From positions 286,476,521 to 286,540,520 of the forward strand of contig CM037876.1 of the NCBI GenBank assembly GCA_021292165.1: a stretch of 64,000 bases of DNA. Direction: 5' to 3'. The notes below the pieces were generated by a model that saw only the letters and a program-made list of their open reading frames with translations, made no database searches and had not been told where the DNA came from. Positions 11,400 through 22,539 of this stretch are shown in pieces. The stretch comes from Shinisaurus crocodilurus (taxonomy: Eukaryota; Chordata; Lepidosauria; Squamata; Shinisauridae). How positions within the stretch are numbered: the stretch's first letter is position 1; every line of letters starts with the position of its first letter. The translations under genes were made by a program, and so were the position numbers.

Positions 11400-12071
11400 C
11401 TATATAACACTTTCAAAGGCTTGCCGAAGCTATGAGAATTTTCTTTGGTGACTGAAATGTTCACTATGAGTGTGCGCGAACGCATGTGCATGAGTGTACG
11501 TATGTATGTGTAAGAAATGGAAACTAAGATTTTCAGGATTCTCTCAATAGTTTCTCAGAAGTACACCACAACACACACACACACACGTATGTGAAAGAAC
11601 TTCTTTAAAGCATCAGTATGGAATCAAATTTACATGATGCTAGCAGTAAAGCCATTTGCTGTCTGCCTGCATAATTAGAAATCCAGAGGTGGAGTATCTG
11701 TGTATGCAAATTTCCATCCCACCCCATCTTCAGAGCAGGAAACAACAGAACCCATTAAGAGAAAGAAGGCTGGAATACCCAGTTAAAATATATATCGGGC
11801 GGGGGGAGGGAGATTAAAATTAACCCACACCTTCATACTTCCCAGCCATTAACAGTTAGCCAGTGCAGTTTTACAGCACTTCCAGAAAATATACAGGTTT
11901 AGGCTTTTGTGAAATAGGGAGTCCCACCATTCTGGAGAAGCTACTTGGATGCCTCTTTCCATGCCCTTACCATTAAAATCTGATTCCAAGGTTGAGGATG
12001 ACTTCCAGAAAGTCATCAAGGGTACTCTCCCATAGGCCATATTATGAAAATCTAATTTCAAGGTTATAGAT

Positions 12072-12386
12072 CAAGGGTGTTGAACCTCTTTCAGCCCGAG
12101 GGTCCAATTCAATTTTGGAGAAACTCTTAGGGGCTGCATTCCAGTGGTGAGTAAGACTGAAGGCAAAAGGGGGTTGGGGCAAAATACCAAAAATACCAGC
12201 ATAGTTTAGCTTAAAGCTCTTTCTGCCAGTAACTAAGTCTTAGGAGAGGCATTTCAGCCTTTTAGAATGGGAAAATTGCACAAAAGCCAGGGAACTGCCA
12301 AATAAGTGTTGATTGTAGGAAAGGGGCCATCTGGGGACCCCGAGTGGGTGAGATTTGGCACACAGACATGAGGTTCAACACCCCTT
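12072..12386. mobile_element. non-autonomous hAT element
   Basis: The termini are inverted: CAAGGGTGTTGAACCTC at the left and GAGGTTCAACACCCCTT at the right. The flanking octamers TTATAGAT and CTATAGAG are near-identical and carry a central TA, as expected for Buster-type hAT target duplications. There is no coding capacity. Confidence 0.75.
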
Positions 12387-12471
12387 CTATAGAGGCTATG
12401 TATGACTTCTGCTAAGTATTGAACAGACAGAAAGGTTCCCAGTTCTAACTGGAGACTTGTGATAGCTTTGT

Positions 12472-12578
12472 ACCGTATTTTTCGCTCCATAAGACGCACT
12501 CCCCCCCCCCCCAAAAAAAAACTAGGTGGAAATGTCTGTGCGTCCTATGGAGCGAATATAGTAAAAAATAAAATAAAA

Positions 12579-12616
<38 letters not shown>

Positions 12617-12882
12617 TTTCTTCTGCTGGTCCGGAAGAGCGGAGGACTTCTGGGTGGGGTGGGGGAAGCCCCCGCCTCTCAGCTGATTCCCTGTGGAACA
12701 GCTGATTTTTAATTTTTTTTTTTACCTTCCTCTGCTGGTCCGGAAGAGCGGAGGACTCCTGGGCAGGGCGGGAATCCCGCCTCTCAGCTGATTCCCCGCG
12801 GAACAGCTGATTTAAAAAAATTTTTTTTTTTTTTTTGGTACCATACGGTAAGTGCGTCTTATGGCGCGAAAAATGCGGTGAT
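12472..12882. repeat. MITE with CGCTCCATAAGACGCAC termini and internal tandem duplication
   Basis: The left end TACCGTATTTTTCGCTCCAT is mirrored at the right by GTGCGTCTTATGGCGCGAAA. Inside are a (TA)n run at about 12582-12615 and two tandem copies of a unit of roughly 90-100 bp, at about 12618-12713 and 12726-12822. Each unit contains CTGGTCCGGAAGAGCGGAGG and CCTCTCAGCTGATTCC. The termini suggest a Tc1/mariner-type MITE, but the class is not certain. Confidence 0.65.
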
Positions 12883-14342
12883 TATTATTTTTTAACACGC
12901 TGCAAGGTACTGTTAGAGTCTAAAAGCAGGGGGAGGGGGGAGTGCGGAAGGGTGGGGGTTGTCTGTTGCCCACCTCTGCTTTAGACAAAGAGCATGCAAG
13001 CTGCCTCTAAGCAATGACCAGACTACATAGCTTGGCTCACAGACTCTTCACCAATTTGGTTTGAGGAAAGGGCTATTGATCTAGCTCACCATCATCAGAT
13101 GATAAACTGATATAGATCTATAACATTTGGTAAGCTTGCTCCCACTGACTGGTGTTAAGTTCAAGGCTTGGCAATCCAATTGCAACAGCCATTCCACTAA
13201 CCATACAGCCCTGAGATAACTACAGTTATCATGGGAGAAACCTGGCTATGTAAGACTGCTCAAAAATTCCTGTGCAAGCTTGTGAAGTGAGGGAGAAAGT
13301 GGCAAATTCTATTTGTTTCTCCAGGTGGGCAATCCTATTTTGCCATCTGCACACTGACGTAAGTGCAAAACAACCATTCAATTAGCTTGCATTATATAGT
13401 TCACAACTCCCAACAATTTCTCTGCATAAGGAGGAATACACGTAAAAAGCAGTTTATCTGCTTTCTTCAGAACTGGCAGAAATTGATTTCTGAGAGAAGC
13501 GAGGCCAGAAGAGTACCCAACACCTGTGCTCACAATACCACACTGGCACTGAATATTGGCTGAGATGAAGACTACTTCTTGAGTGCCGGCAGCAGAAATC
13601 AAGGGCTTCTGTCTTTGGAATCCATTTACCTTGGCAGTTCATTAAAGCTTAGTTGGGCATTAATGAAGTTAAACGTTTGTCAGATTCTTCTCTGGCTTGG
13701 CTTTAAACTTATGCTTCAAATGAAGAAGGCCTCTCTATGCATTCTTGGCATCATAGGAGCCCTTGAACACTATCCACTACTGACCAGAGAATCTCTCTCT
13801 CTTTTTTGTGTGTGCATAATTCTGATTTAAGCTATTTTAAGTTTTAAGATGTTGAACAAGCAAACGACCAGTATAGCATGCCTTCATTTTTTCATGTTAA
13901 CTACTTCTGTAGCACTTTTAGAGTGAAGAGTTATTTGTTCTCATTTCTTCTAGTCTCCTACACCCTCGTATATTTTGGTGGTGTGTGATTAAAGTAATTT
14001 GCAATACATTTCAATTAGTGTGTCAGATGCGAGGATCCCAATTGGTATTCATGATTCTTTTATTCTGCAATAATCTTATTCAGAAATGGATACCCTTTGA
14101 AAGCAAAAGCCTTAAATCAGTCCTTGATAAATATTTAGAAATGAATTAAGAACTAGAATTTAATGTACATCATGGAGATAAGTTATTTTATCATCACATT
14201 TTCAAAATCTATTTGTGCAACTGTGTGGGCTTAATTTGTTGTTGCTTTTTTTAAAGTGGAAGTGAGTAAACTAACAAAACCTCACAGAACTCACAAGAAC
14301 ACATAAAGGACCACATAAACCAATATGTTGCCTCCCTGACTC

Positions 14343-14343
<1 letters not shown>
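12883..14343. other. intron sequence with no recognised feature
   Basis: Unique-looking AT-rich intron DNA. Short open frames on both strands show no family similarity and no conserved splice sites. Confidence 0.6.

Positions 14344-14377
<34 letters not shown>
14344..14377. repeat. (AC)n microsatellite
   Basis: About seventeen perfect AC/CA dinucleotides in the intron upstream of the exon at 14498. Confidence 0.97.
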
Positions 14378-14380
<3 letters not shown>

Positions 14381-14497
14381 AAGGTGCTGGACACTATCTT
14401 CCCCACTGATCATGTGGACCCTGAGATCCCTATACGTAACAAAATTTAATATTGTTAACAATAAGCAGTTTATTTATGGATCAATTTATAGACATAC

Positions 14498-14687
14498 CTG
14501 GGATTTCATTGGCTACAACTGAAGGAGGACTAGATTGGTTACTGCTCATTTGCTGGTGACTTATCATATGACAGCACTGTGGAACTGCATTGTTTACCAT
14601 GTAGAGGGTATCTGGTACATTGGACATTCTAACCATCCGTAAACGAACTAGGTCGGTCTGTTCCACCATCATCTCATCGAGAACTGA
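14498..14687 (-). CDS. BTBD7: BTBD7 coding exon
   Basis: This 190-bp exon encodes 63 residues plus the first base of a split Val codon. It begins SVLDEMMVEQTDLVRLRMVR and ends NQSSPPSVVANEIP. The acceptor is ATGTTTCAG and the donor GTATGTC. The segment NVPDTLYMVNNAVPQCCHMI is highly conserved in the family and contains adjacent cysteines and a histidine. It links the BACK-containing half to the C-terminal helical segment. Confidence 0.97.
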
Positions 14688-15736
14688 CTGAAACATTTAA
14701 GGTTAAAACAAAAGTTTACTAAACATTTACTCTGATTTACTGGCAACATAAACTAATACATAGCATCAGTATGACACTGCAGAATATACAGTTTTTCTTT
14801 TTCAGATATGAAACACACAAAACCCAGATCAGAATAACTAAAAGTAGCATTAGTCTTACTTTTGTTCAGAAATATACTTTCCCTTTAAACATCAAACATC
14901 ATGTCCTTTTCACAGTTAAAAAGGGAAAGCTTCTACTCTTCTGGCTCACTGATCCTTGTCCTTGCTCATAACTTAATCAGATCATGACATGAATTCCAAC
15001 AGCTTCACCTCTACTAATTCTGCACTAGTATTAAAAGAAAAGAGAAAGTCACTTCGCTGCCCCAAGACTTCATGCCTCAATCCCACACCAACATATTGCC
15101 TGATGACTACCTGCACTTACCCAGGAGCAACTCTTAAGCATTAAGATCGCTGGAGGATGTAAAGTTCCTCTTTAAGACATTTGAAGACTTCTCTGTGCAA
15201 GGAAGAGGGGGCACACACTAGTCTACATATAAAATCCCATCTAGTATGTTCATGAGTATTGGCTGTCTTGTTGCATAACTACTGCAGGAATAGAAATGGG
15301 GACCTCATTTCATTCTCTATGCACAAGAAATGTGGTGCTTGCTTCTAAGTTTGCTTTCTGGTCGTCTGGCGCTTCCTCACATATAAAGAAGAGCCACAGC
15401 AAGTAAGCCTTTCAATTAAAAGGCAACTCTAAACTTCTTGGTGGGGGGGAAAGAGCCAAGGAAAAACTGAAGAGGGGAAGGAAGGGTAAGTAAACCCTTT
15501 CAACATATACAAGGAGCAAAGTAATAATACCAGCACAGATGTATCAATGAATTACAGAGCTGGAAGGGCTTCTGTTTAGCCAGATGCCCATACTCTACGG
15601 ACACTTAGTGATCAGTCTATGTCAACTTGGGAGAAAGAGGGAAGACTTGAAGTGTTCAGAGGTATCTATCTTCACCTATAGGTCAGATCTGGATTTTGAA
15701 GTTATGTTAAGTTGGAAATATGTGCACTCTTTAGAC

Positions 15737-15871
15737 CAGGGATAAACAAGCTGGTGCCCTCCAGAAGTTTTGGACCACAACTCCCAGAAGGCTCAACCAG
15801 CAAGGCAATGGTTAGAGATTATAAGAGTTGTAGTCCAAAACATCTAGGGCATACCAGGTTGCCTACCCCTG
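15737..15871. mobile_element. palindromic hAT MITE (GTGCCCTCCAGATG family)
   Basis: It starts CAGGGATAAACAAGCTGGTG and ends GGTTGCCTACCCCTG, with inverted internal arms around an ACAACTCCCAGAAGG centre. The flanking octamers CTTTAGAC (15729-15736) and CTTTAGCC (15872-15879) are a near-perfect 8-bp target duplication with central TA. Confidence 0.82.
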
Positions 15872-15998
15872 CTTTAGCCTGACAATCTCTTCTGAACACC
15901 ATTTGAATGCAGAGCACCATAGTCAGATTAGTTACAAGGTAGGTTAGTTCGTTGTCAGGTTAGTTATGAGGCAGGAGTTACCAGAAGTAACTTATTAC

Positions 15999-16142
15999 CT
16001 TAGCCTCCTCCACATATGGTGAAAACAGCCTTGGCCTCACATAAATTCCTGCATTCTTTTGTCGCAGCCATGCATTTGATTTTCCGCCCTCTGCTGTTGG
16101 CAACATGTCTGAAGGAGGAGTACTTATGAGACCTCTCTTCAT
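15999..16142 (-). CDS. BTBD7: BTBD7 coding exon
   Basis: This 144-bp exon has phase 0 ends and encodes 48 residues, from MKRGLISTPPSDMLPT to NAGIYVRPRLFSPYVEEAK. The initial Met is internal to the protein. The acceptor is TTTTAAAG and the donor GTAATAAG. The region follows the BACK-like domain and is nearly invariant among BTBD7 orthologues. Confidence 0.97.
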
Positions 16143-16499
16143 CTTTAAAAGAAAAAAGACATTTTTATCAAATCAGGTACATTTCAATTATTTCTAGACA
16201 CAAAATAGCAAACTACTTGGAATACAGTGCCCTGCAGAAGTATTCACTCCCTTTTGACTTTTCCACATTTTGTTGTACTTCAACCTGGAATTGAAATTGA
16301 TTCAATTGGCATTGTTACCACTTGATGTATACAAGATACTCAATCCTGTGAAGGTGCAAAATATTTTTATTATGGCACAAAAGTTAAGTAAACAGAAACA
16401 AACTGGCACTTGATGGTTGCATAAATATTCACCCCCTGTGCTGTGACATGCCTAAATAAGCTCTGGTGCAACCTACTGCCTCCAGAAATCACATACCAG

Positions 16500-17538
16500 A
16501 GTGGCCATTCGGAGATTTGGAGCCAAGTGCCATCAGTACGCTGATGACACACAGCTCTATCTCCCTGTGACAACTGAATCAGGAGAGGCTGTGCAAGTCC
16601 TGGATCAGTGTATGAACTCAGTGATGGGCTGGATAAGGGCCAATAAACTGAGGCTGAATCCTGGCAAGATAGAAGCCCTGTGGGTGAGTGATTCCCAAGT
16701 CCGGGAGATAGGCTCACTGCCTGTTCTGGATGGGGTTGCATTTCCTTTGAAAGATCAGGTTCGTAGTCTGGGGGTACTCCTAGATCCATCATTATCACTG
16801 GAGTCCCAAGTGACTGTGGCAGCTCAGAGTGCCTTTTACTATCTTTGATGGTTCACCAGCTACAGCCTCTAATGGACAGGGATAGCTTGGCCACAGTGAT
16901 ATAGGCACTAGTAACCTCAAGACTGGATTACTGCAATGCGTTCTATGTGGGACTGCCCTTAAGGCTGCTCCGGAAGCTGGAGCTAGTGCAGAATGCAGCA
17001 GCTCGGCTGTTGTCGGGAGCTGCCCCTTTTCAGCATGCAGCTCCTTTGCTGAAGGAACTGCACTGGCTATCTATTTGCTACCAGGTCAGGTTTAAGGTTC
17101 TGGTACTTGTGTACAAAGCTGGAAACAACTTGGGACCAGGATACCCAAGAGCGTGCCACCTCCCTTACCAACCTGTCCAGTCACTGAGGTCATCGGATGG
17201 CATGCTCCTGGTGGTTCGTCATGAACCTTTGGCCCGACTGGAGTCCACCAGGAGAAAAACCTTCAGTGTGGTGGCTCCATTTCTGTGGAACCCCCTGCCT
17301 CTGGAGGTCAGGCAGGCTCTGACATTCTGCTGGTTTCGGCGCCTGCTGAAAACCTCCTTGTTCTGGAAGCCTTCTCTGCTCTCCAACCACCAATGTAATG
17401 CTACTTTGTTTTCAATGTATTGTTTTTGTTTCTTTTATCTGTTTTTATCTTTTTATTGTTCACCGTTCCGGAATCTACTTGATATGGAGCGGTATTCAAA
17501 TACTGTAAATAATAATAATAATGATGATGATGATGATA
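16500..17538 (+). mobile_element. L2/CR1-clade LINE fragment nested in Tc1
   Basis: The plus strand reads a reverse transcriptase 3' half: the catalytic box CHQYADDTQLYLPV, then LNPGKIEALWV, RSLGVLLDPSLSLESQV, DYCNAFYVGLPLRLLRKLEL and LQ..QNAAARL-type motifs. The frame is broken near 16850 and continues at 16947-17510. The tail is an AAT/GAT microsatellite at 17510-17536. It inserted inside the Tc1 left half, because Tc1 sequence lies on both sides. Confidence 0.9.
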
Positions 17539-17546
17539 CTGTAGTT

Positions 17547-17893
17547 CAGTGCTTCTCAATTATTTTCTGTCATGCCCCCCCTAGGAAGAAGAAAACATTT
17601 CGCGCCCCCCGCGCGACTATAAATAGTATCATTTGTCTATAAAATTGTTATAAGTACACCTCTGCATAACACTGTATCCTTATTAACGTATAAGAGAATA
17701 AAAAAAGAAAGAAATGTGGATCAATTTACAACAAAGAATAGCTTTATTAACTGTAGCAGAAAAGATTTAAAGGAGCACAGGATTTAAAGGAACACAATAT
17801 TAAAAAAAACTTTTAACTGAGGTCAAACGAGCCCCCCTTTACGGAGCCTCGCGCCCCCCCTGGGGGGCCCGCCCCACTATTTGAGAAGCACTG
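17547..17893. mobile_element. non-autonomous hAT element (Buster-type target site)
   Basis: The inverted termini are CAGTGCTTCTCAA and TTGAGAAGCACTG. The perfect 8-bp target duplication CTGTAGTT is at 17539-17546 and 17894-17901, with central TA. The interior is short, with C-rich and G-rich arms (GCCCCCCCTAGG, CCTGGGGGGCCC), and has no transposase. It sits at the LINE/Tc1 junction and is therefore the youngest of the three nested insertions. Confidence 0.93.
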
Positions 17894-18012
17894 CTGTAGT
17901 TGAATAGAGTCCACCTGTGTGCAATTCCAATGCCACATGATCTCACATTAAATACACCTGTTTCTGGAAGGCCCCAGAGTTTGTTGGAGAGCATATCGAA
18001 ACAAATAGCATC

Positions 18013-19072
18013 ATGAAGACCAAGAGCTATCAAAACAACTCCAGGATAAAGTTATTAAAAAAATATCCCAAACCATGAACATCCCCCAGAGCACCATTAA
18101 ATCCATTATTACAAAACAGAAAGAATATAGCTCAACCACGACTCTGCCTAGAGGAGGCCATCCACCAAAACTCAGTGACTGGGTAAGAAGGGCATTAGTC
18201 GGAGAAGCAACCAAGAGGCCAATGGTAACTCTGAAGGAGCTGGAGAGATCTGCAGCTGAGATGGGAGAAACTGTCCATGGGACAACTATCACCCATGACA
18301 ACTTTATGATAACTATCATAAAACTGTGCTTTATGGAAGAGTGGCGAGAAGAAAGTCTTTGCTGAAACAAACCCATATCAAAGCCCATTTGGAGCTTTGC
18401 CCATTTGGAGCTTTGCAAAAAGTCATGTGGGAGACACAGCAAACATGTGGGGAAAGGTTCTCTGGTCTGATGAGACCAACGCTGAACTTTGTGGCGCAAA
18501 GCCAACAGTGCTCATTGCCCTGAGAACACAATCCCCATGATGTAGCATGGTGGCAGCATCATGTTGTGGGATGTTTTTCCTCGGCAGGGACTGGGAAACG
18601 GGTCAGGATTGAGGGCGAGATGGATGGAGCCAAATACAGGGCAATTTTAGAGGAAAACCTGTTTCAGTCTGCAAGGGACCTGAGAAAGGGGTGGAAGTTC
18701 ACCTTCCAGCAGGCCAATGACCCTAAACATACAGCCAAAGAAACACTAGAGTGGTTTAAAAACAAGAACCTGAAAGTCTTAGAATGGCCCAGTCAAAGGC
18801 CAGACCTCAATCTGATTGAAAATCTGTGGCAAGACTTGAACGTTGCTGTTCACCAACAGTCTCCATCCAACCTGACAGAGCTGGAGCAATTTTGCCAGGA
18901 AGAATGGGCAACCACTGCAAGATCCAGATGTGCAAAGCTGACAGAGACTTGCCCAAGAAGACTTGCAGCTGTAATTGCTGCCAAAGGTGTTTCTACCAGT
19001 CAGGGGGTGAATACTTATGCAACCAACAAGTGCCAGTTTGTTTTTGTTTACTTAACTTTTGTGCCACTATAA
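18013..19072 (+). pseudogene. decayed Tc1-like transposase
   Basis: The reading starts MKTKSYQNNSR and shows the helix-turn-helix part (IPQSTIKSIITKQ, then GHPPKLSD). It later shows the DDE catalytic part with ANDPKHTAKET and WPSQRPDLNLIENLWQDL, which holds the second Asp and the Glu. Frame changes at roughly 18300-18560 split it into three frames. It cannot make an intact transposase. Confidence 0.9.
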
Positions 19073-19628
19073 AAGTATTTTGCACCTTCACAGTGTTGAG
19101 TATCCTGTGTACATCAAGTGGTAACAATGCCAACTGAATCCATTTCATTTCCAGGTTGTAACACAACAAAATGTGGAAAAGACAAAGGGGCGTGTGTGAA
19201 TAATTCTGCAAGGCACTGTAGATATGGGCAGGTTGACAATAAATCCATCTGAGGCAGAATCACCAAGCCAGATCCAAACTTTATGGCAAGATTTTAAAAC
19301 CTTGCTGAGATCCACAGTAAGAACTATCTGTAATAGCCTCAAAAACAAACAGGGGATTTATCAAAGTTATATAATGCCCTAAAGCATGGGTCGGGAACCT
19401 ATGATCCGTGGGCTGAATGTGGCCCACCAGGCCTCTCAATATGGCCTGCCAGACTCTCTTCTCAGACTATGTCCTTTTCTCTTCTCAGACTATGTCCCTC
19501 ACTGGCCCTGCTCCACACACTTTCTCCAAAGCCAGTACAAAAGTTGATTGGGCTGCCTAAGTAGAGATAGAGTGTTCTGCTTCGCAATCCTGATGTAAGG
19601 CCTAAAGGAAGCATAAAGATATACTTAC

Positions 19629-19789
19629 AGAATCAGTCAGCACTTCACTGTTCATAGGCAAAATATGCTCAATGCGGACAAATGGTAGGAGTGGAGAAAC
19701 GATCTCTTTTAGTTCCTCAATGTCAAGATCTCGCCTCTTTACACCTCGTTTGTTCACACTGTGAGCAGTGCCACTCAGCAAGTTAGGCT
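19629..19789 (-). CDS. BTBD7: BTBD7 coding exon, BACK-region segment
   Basis: This 161-bp exon completes a split Glu codon and then encodes 53 residues: PNLLSGTAHSVNKRGVKRRD through LPFVRIEHILPMNSEVLTDS. The acceptor is CCCTCACAG and the donor GTAAGTATA. The LLPFVRIEHILP motif is the typical end of a BACK-type domain (R-x-x-x-[ILM]P), which in BTB proteins helps orient substrates on Cullin-3. Confidence 0.97.
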
Positions 19790-19907
19790 CTGTGAGGGGG
19801 AAGCAAACAGTTTCACCCACGTGTTTTAAATTTCTGCTACAGAAGGGGAAAAAAATCTTTTTTTTATAAAGCTAGCTTGCCTACCAGTTCTATGACTATT
19901 GCTTCTT

Positions 19908-20140
19908 ATTTAATAACAGTATTTATATGCCACCCAATATAAGTTCTCCAAGAAGCTTATAATAAAAATTAAAACAAATAAATACAAACATAAGACCATA
20001 AAACCTAACACAATATAAAACCTGCAGGAGAAGACAAAACCATTACAACGAAGTTCACAACATCAAACTATCACAAATCATAAAACTCTAGGAATAACCA
20101 AAAGATTTTTAAAAATCACTCAAAGGTCTTAAAGTGGTAA
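19908..20140 (-). repeat. probable LINE 3'-end fragment
   Basis: The segment contains TATTTATATGCCACCCAATA followed by an A-rich series with TAAAACAAATAAATAC. This resembles the reverse complement of LINE 3' UTRs ending in a scaffold of cgcc-type motifs. A similar stretch is at about 47670-47790. The assignment is by general appearance only. Confidence 0.4.
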
Positions 20141-20257
20141 CGCCTGGAAAAATTGAGAGACAGTATTTTTAAATCCAAAACACCCATGTCTCATGGAAAG
20201 CCATCTATCACAAAACTATTTTCTATCAGACTGGCATGGAAAGTCTATTACCTAGAC

Positions 20258-20355
20258 CAGTGTTCTCCAACCTTGGGTCCCCAGATGTCTTTGGCCTACA
20301 ACTCCCAGCATGCCCCAGTCAGCGTAGCTAACGAACCCAAGGTTGGAGAACACTG
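20258..20355. mobile_element. palindromic hAT MITE (CTTGGGTCCCCAGATG family)
   Basis: It starts CAGTGTTCTCCAACCTTGGG and ends CCCAAGGTTGGAGAACACTG. The target duplication ACCTAGAC is perfect at 20250-20257 and 20356-20363, with central TA. Sister copies are at 31558, 37566 and 56384. Confidence 0.93.
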
Positions 20356-20574
20356 ACCTAGACTTTCCTCAGGACTAATTTATGTATCATTCCAGAATCT
20401 CCTTTGAAATCAGATTCTTTTCTGGGAAGAGAATCCCACTGCAGGATTAGAAAAAGAAAAGGGATATGACAGTTCAGGGTTTTTGTCTTTAATAAGTTAA
20501 CACTGCAGAATGCATTGCATTGGTTATGTATTTGGGGTGCATTTAAATATTAAGTGGCCTTGCAAACAAGGATA

Positions 20575-21290
20575 TACCAACTACGTCCTTATCTGGACAG
20601 AGATAGCCTAGCTACAGTTATCCATGCTCTGGTAACCTCTCGTTTGGATTACTGCAATGTGTTATACGTGGGCTGCCTTTGAAAACGGTCCGGAAACTTC
20701 AGCTGGTCCAAAATAGGGCAGCAAGATTGTTAACGGGGACTGGCCGACGAGAACATATTATGTCAGTGCTTTCTCATCTGCACTGGCTGCCAGTCTGTTT
20801 CTGGGCCCGATTCAAAGTGCTGGTGCTAACATTTAAAGCCCTAAACGGCTTGGGGCCAGGGTATCTGAAGGATCATCTCCTCCCATATGTACCTGCCCGG
20901 ACACTAAGATCTGCATCAGCGGTCCTTCTCCAAGAGCCCCTGCCAAAGGAAGTGAGGCAGGTGGCTACCAGGAGGAGGGCCTTTTCTGCTATGGCACCCC
21001 GGTTCTGGAATGAGCTCCCCAAAGAGGTTCGCCTGGCGCCTACTTTGTATTCTTTCCGGCGCCAGGTGAAGACATTTCTGTTCTCCCAGGCATTTTAATC
21101 ATTTTAATCATCTTAATCATTTTAATCTTGTAATTGTTTTTAATTCCGTTATTGTAACTGCTGCTGCTAGCTCTGCTGTTTGTTTTTAAATTTTATATTT
21201 TATATTGTATTTTATGATTTTAACTGTTGTAAACCGCCCAGAGAGCTTTGGCTATTGGGTGGTTTAAAAATGTATTAAATAAATAAATAA
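20575..21290 (+). mobile_element. L2-like LINE 3' fragment
   Basis: The plus strand encodes the end of a reverse transcriptase ORF: TSRLDYCNVLYVG, then KTVRKLQLVQNRAARLL, LHWLPVCFWARFKVLVLTFK and a terminal SFRRQVKTFLFSQAF. A single-base loss near 20671 breaks the frame. The 3' UTR ends with CGCCCAGAGAGCTTTGGCTA and a (AATA)n tail. Confidence 0.92.
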
Positions 21291-21457
21291 ACAGGACTGT
21301 CAACAACAGCCTGTGTGTCCCCAGTTGAACATTCTAATTCATGTTAAGCAAATTTAGCTGCTAGTTACGCTTTGGCTGGTGCTACACTCTGATGTTTCTA
21401 CGGGTAGAATCAACACAGCTAATGCAGATCCTGAAAGACTTGTGTGAAAATATATAG

Positions 21458-21608
21458 ATGTGGGGTGGGTTAAGATTTTTTTTAAAAATTATACTGTTTT
21501 AAATGTATTTTATCTTGTTTTTATCCTACGTACATCGCCCAGGGTGGCCGGTTGCCGGCCAGATGGGTGATTAATAAATGTAAATAAATAAATAAATAAA
21601 TAAATAAC
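21458..21608 (+). mobile_element. LINE 3' UTR tail of the 36-kb subfamily
   Basis: The sequence GGGTTAAGATTTT, TTTTAAATGTATTTTATCTTG and GCCAGATGGGTGATTAATAAA closely parallels the 3' end of the element at 36236-37431 and also ends in (AAAT)n. It is a strongly 5'-truncated copy. Confidence 0.8.
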
Positions 21609-21726
21609 ATAAAATAAATAAATAAATGTAGATATACTTTGGATAAAATCTGCATAGATTCTACCTTGCATAGCAGGGGTGGGGAGAGCACTGCAGAAGA
21701 TGGAGAGAAAGCTTGACAGCCTAAAA

Positions 21727-21862
21727 CAGGGGTGGGCAACTTGTGACCCTCCAGATATTTTGGTCTACAACTTCCATCATCCCTCACCACTGACTATGTT
21801 GGCTAGGGCTGATCAGAAATGTAGGCCAAAACATCTGGAGGGCCACAAGTTGCTCACCTCTG
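21727..21862. mobile_element. palindromic hAT MITE (GTGCCCTCCAGATG family)
   Basis: It begins CAGGGGTGGGCAACTTGTGA and ends CACAAGTTGCTCACCTCTG with inverted arms. The flanks GCCTAAAA and AAGTAAAA are a degenerate 8-bp duplication with central TA. Confidence 0.75.
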
Positions 21863-22225
21863 AAGTAAAACATGCAATTTACTGAAATATATATTGGGAA
21901 ATTTAAAGATTTGGATTTCCCCTCCAATATGTATATACTAAATAAAAATTAATAAAATGTGTCACAAAAGGATAATTGTAAATTATATTTCCCCCAGCGT
22001 TCCTCTTTCAGCTGTCCCATTCATCAAAGCAAATGAAGAGCTTCTTATGGGCAGTTGTGTGTGAACACTGGAGTTCTTGTGTCTGCAAGAAATTGGCAGA
22101 TCAGGGTGAGTGAATTTAGGTCCAGGATGCTTCAATAACCCATTGAGAATATCTGCTGAAATCAAGGAAAAGATGTGAACGGTGCATCTGCTGCAACCCA
22201 TTCAGTTCAGAAAGGAGTGGTCCAT

Positions 22226-22440
22226 AACTCATAGGGAGAGCACAGGGTTTGTATGCAGAAAAGATCAGCCAGGTTCAGTTCCTGGCATCTCCAGTTAAGA
22301 GTGGATCTCAGGTAGCAGGACTGGGAAAGTCACCGTCTCAGATCCTGAAGACCTCTTCCCAGTCAGTGTAGACACAAGTGAGCTAGATGGACCAATGGTC
22401 TGGATCAATATAAGGCAGCTTCATATACACCAAGTAACTT
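22226..22440 (+). mobile_element. tRNA-derived SINE
   Basis: The left part has a polymerase III B-box-like GGTTCAGTTCC after a CAGGGTTTGTATGCAG region. The body ends in CTAGATGGACCAATGGTCTG and ATAAGGCAGCTTCATAT. Related copies are at 44729, 46777 (minus) and 53835. The body type is common in squamates, a statement based on recall. Confidence 0.72.
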
Positions 22441-22539
22441 TACAGTGGGGGATCCAGGCTTTGTTCAGCTTTTTAAGCTTAAGGGTAGCAGTTTCTTCAT
22501 TAGTGATCCAATTAGATATGCCTCTGAAGAAGTACTTAC

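Larger units (their letters stand above)
16225..19218 (+). mobile_element. Tc1/mariner element with long inverted repeats, interrupted by nested insertions
   Basis: The element begins CAGTGCCCTGCAGAAGTATT after a TA and ends AATTCTGCAAGGCACTG before a TA. The outer roughly 215 bp on each side are inverted copies; both contain GGTGCAAAATA-type and GTTTACTTAACTTTTGTGCC-type blocks. The transposase remnant lies in the right part. A LINE fragment (16500-17538) and a hAT element (17547-17893) split the left part. Sequence resuming with GAATAGAGTCCACCTGTGTG matches the leader typical of fish and reptile Tc1 elements. Confidence 0.93.

Noticed and set aside
16370..16798. 142-residue minus-strand open frame
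   Set aside because: It crosses from the Tc1 inverted repeat into antisense LINE sequence, so it is not a gene.
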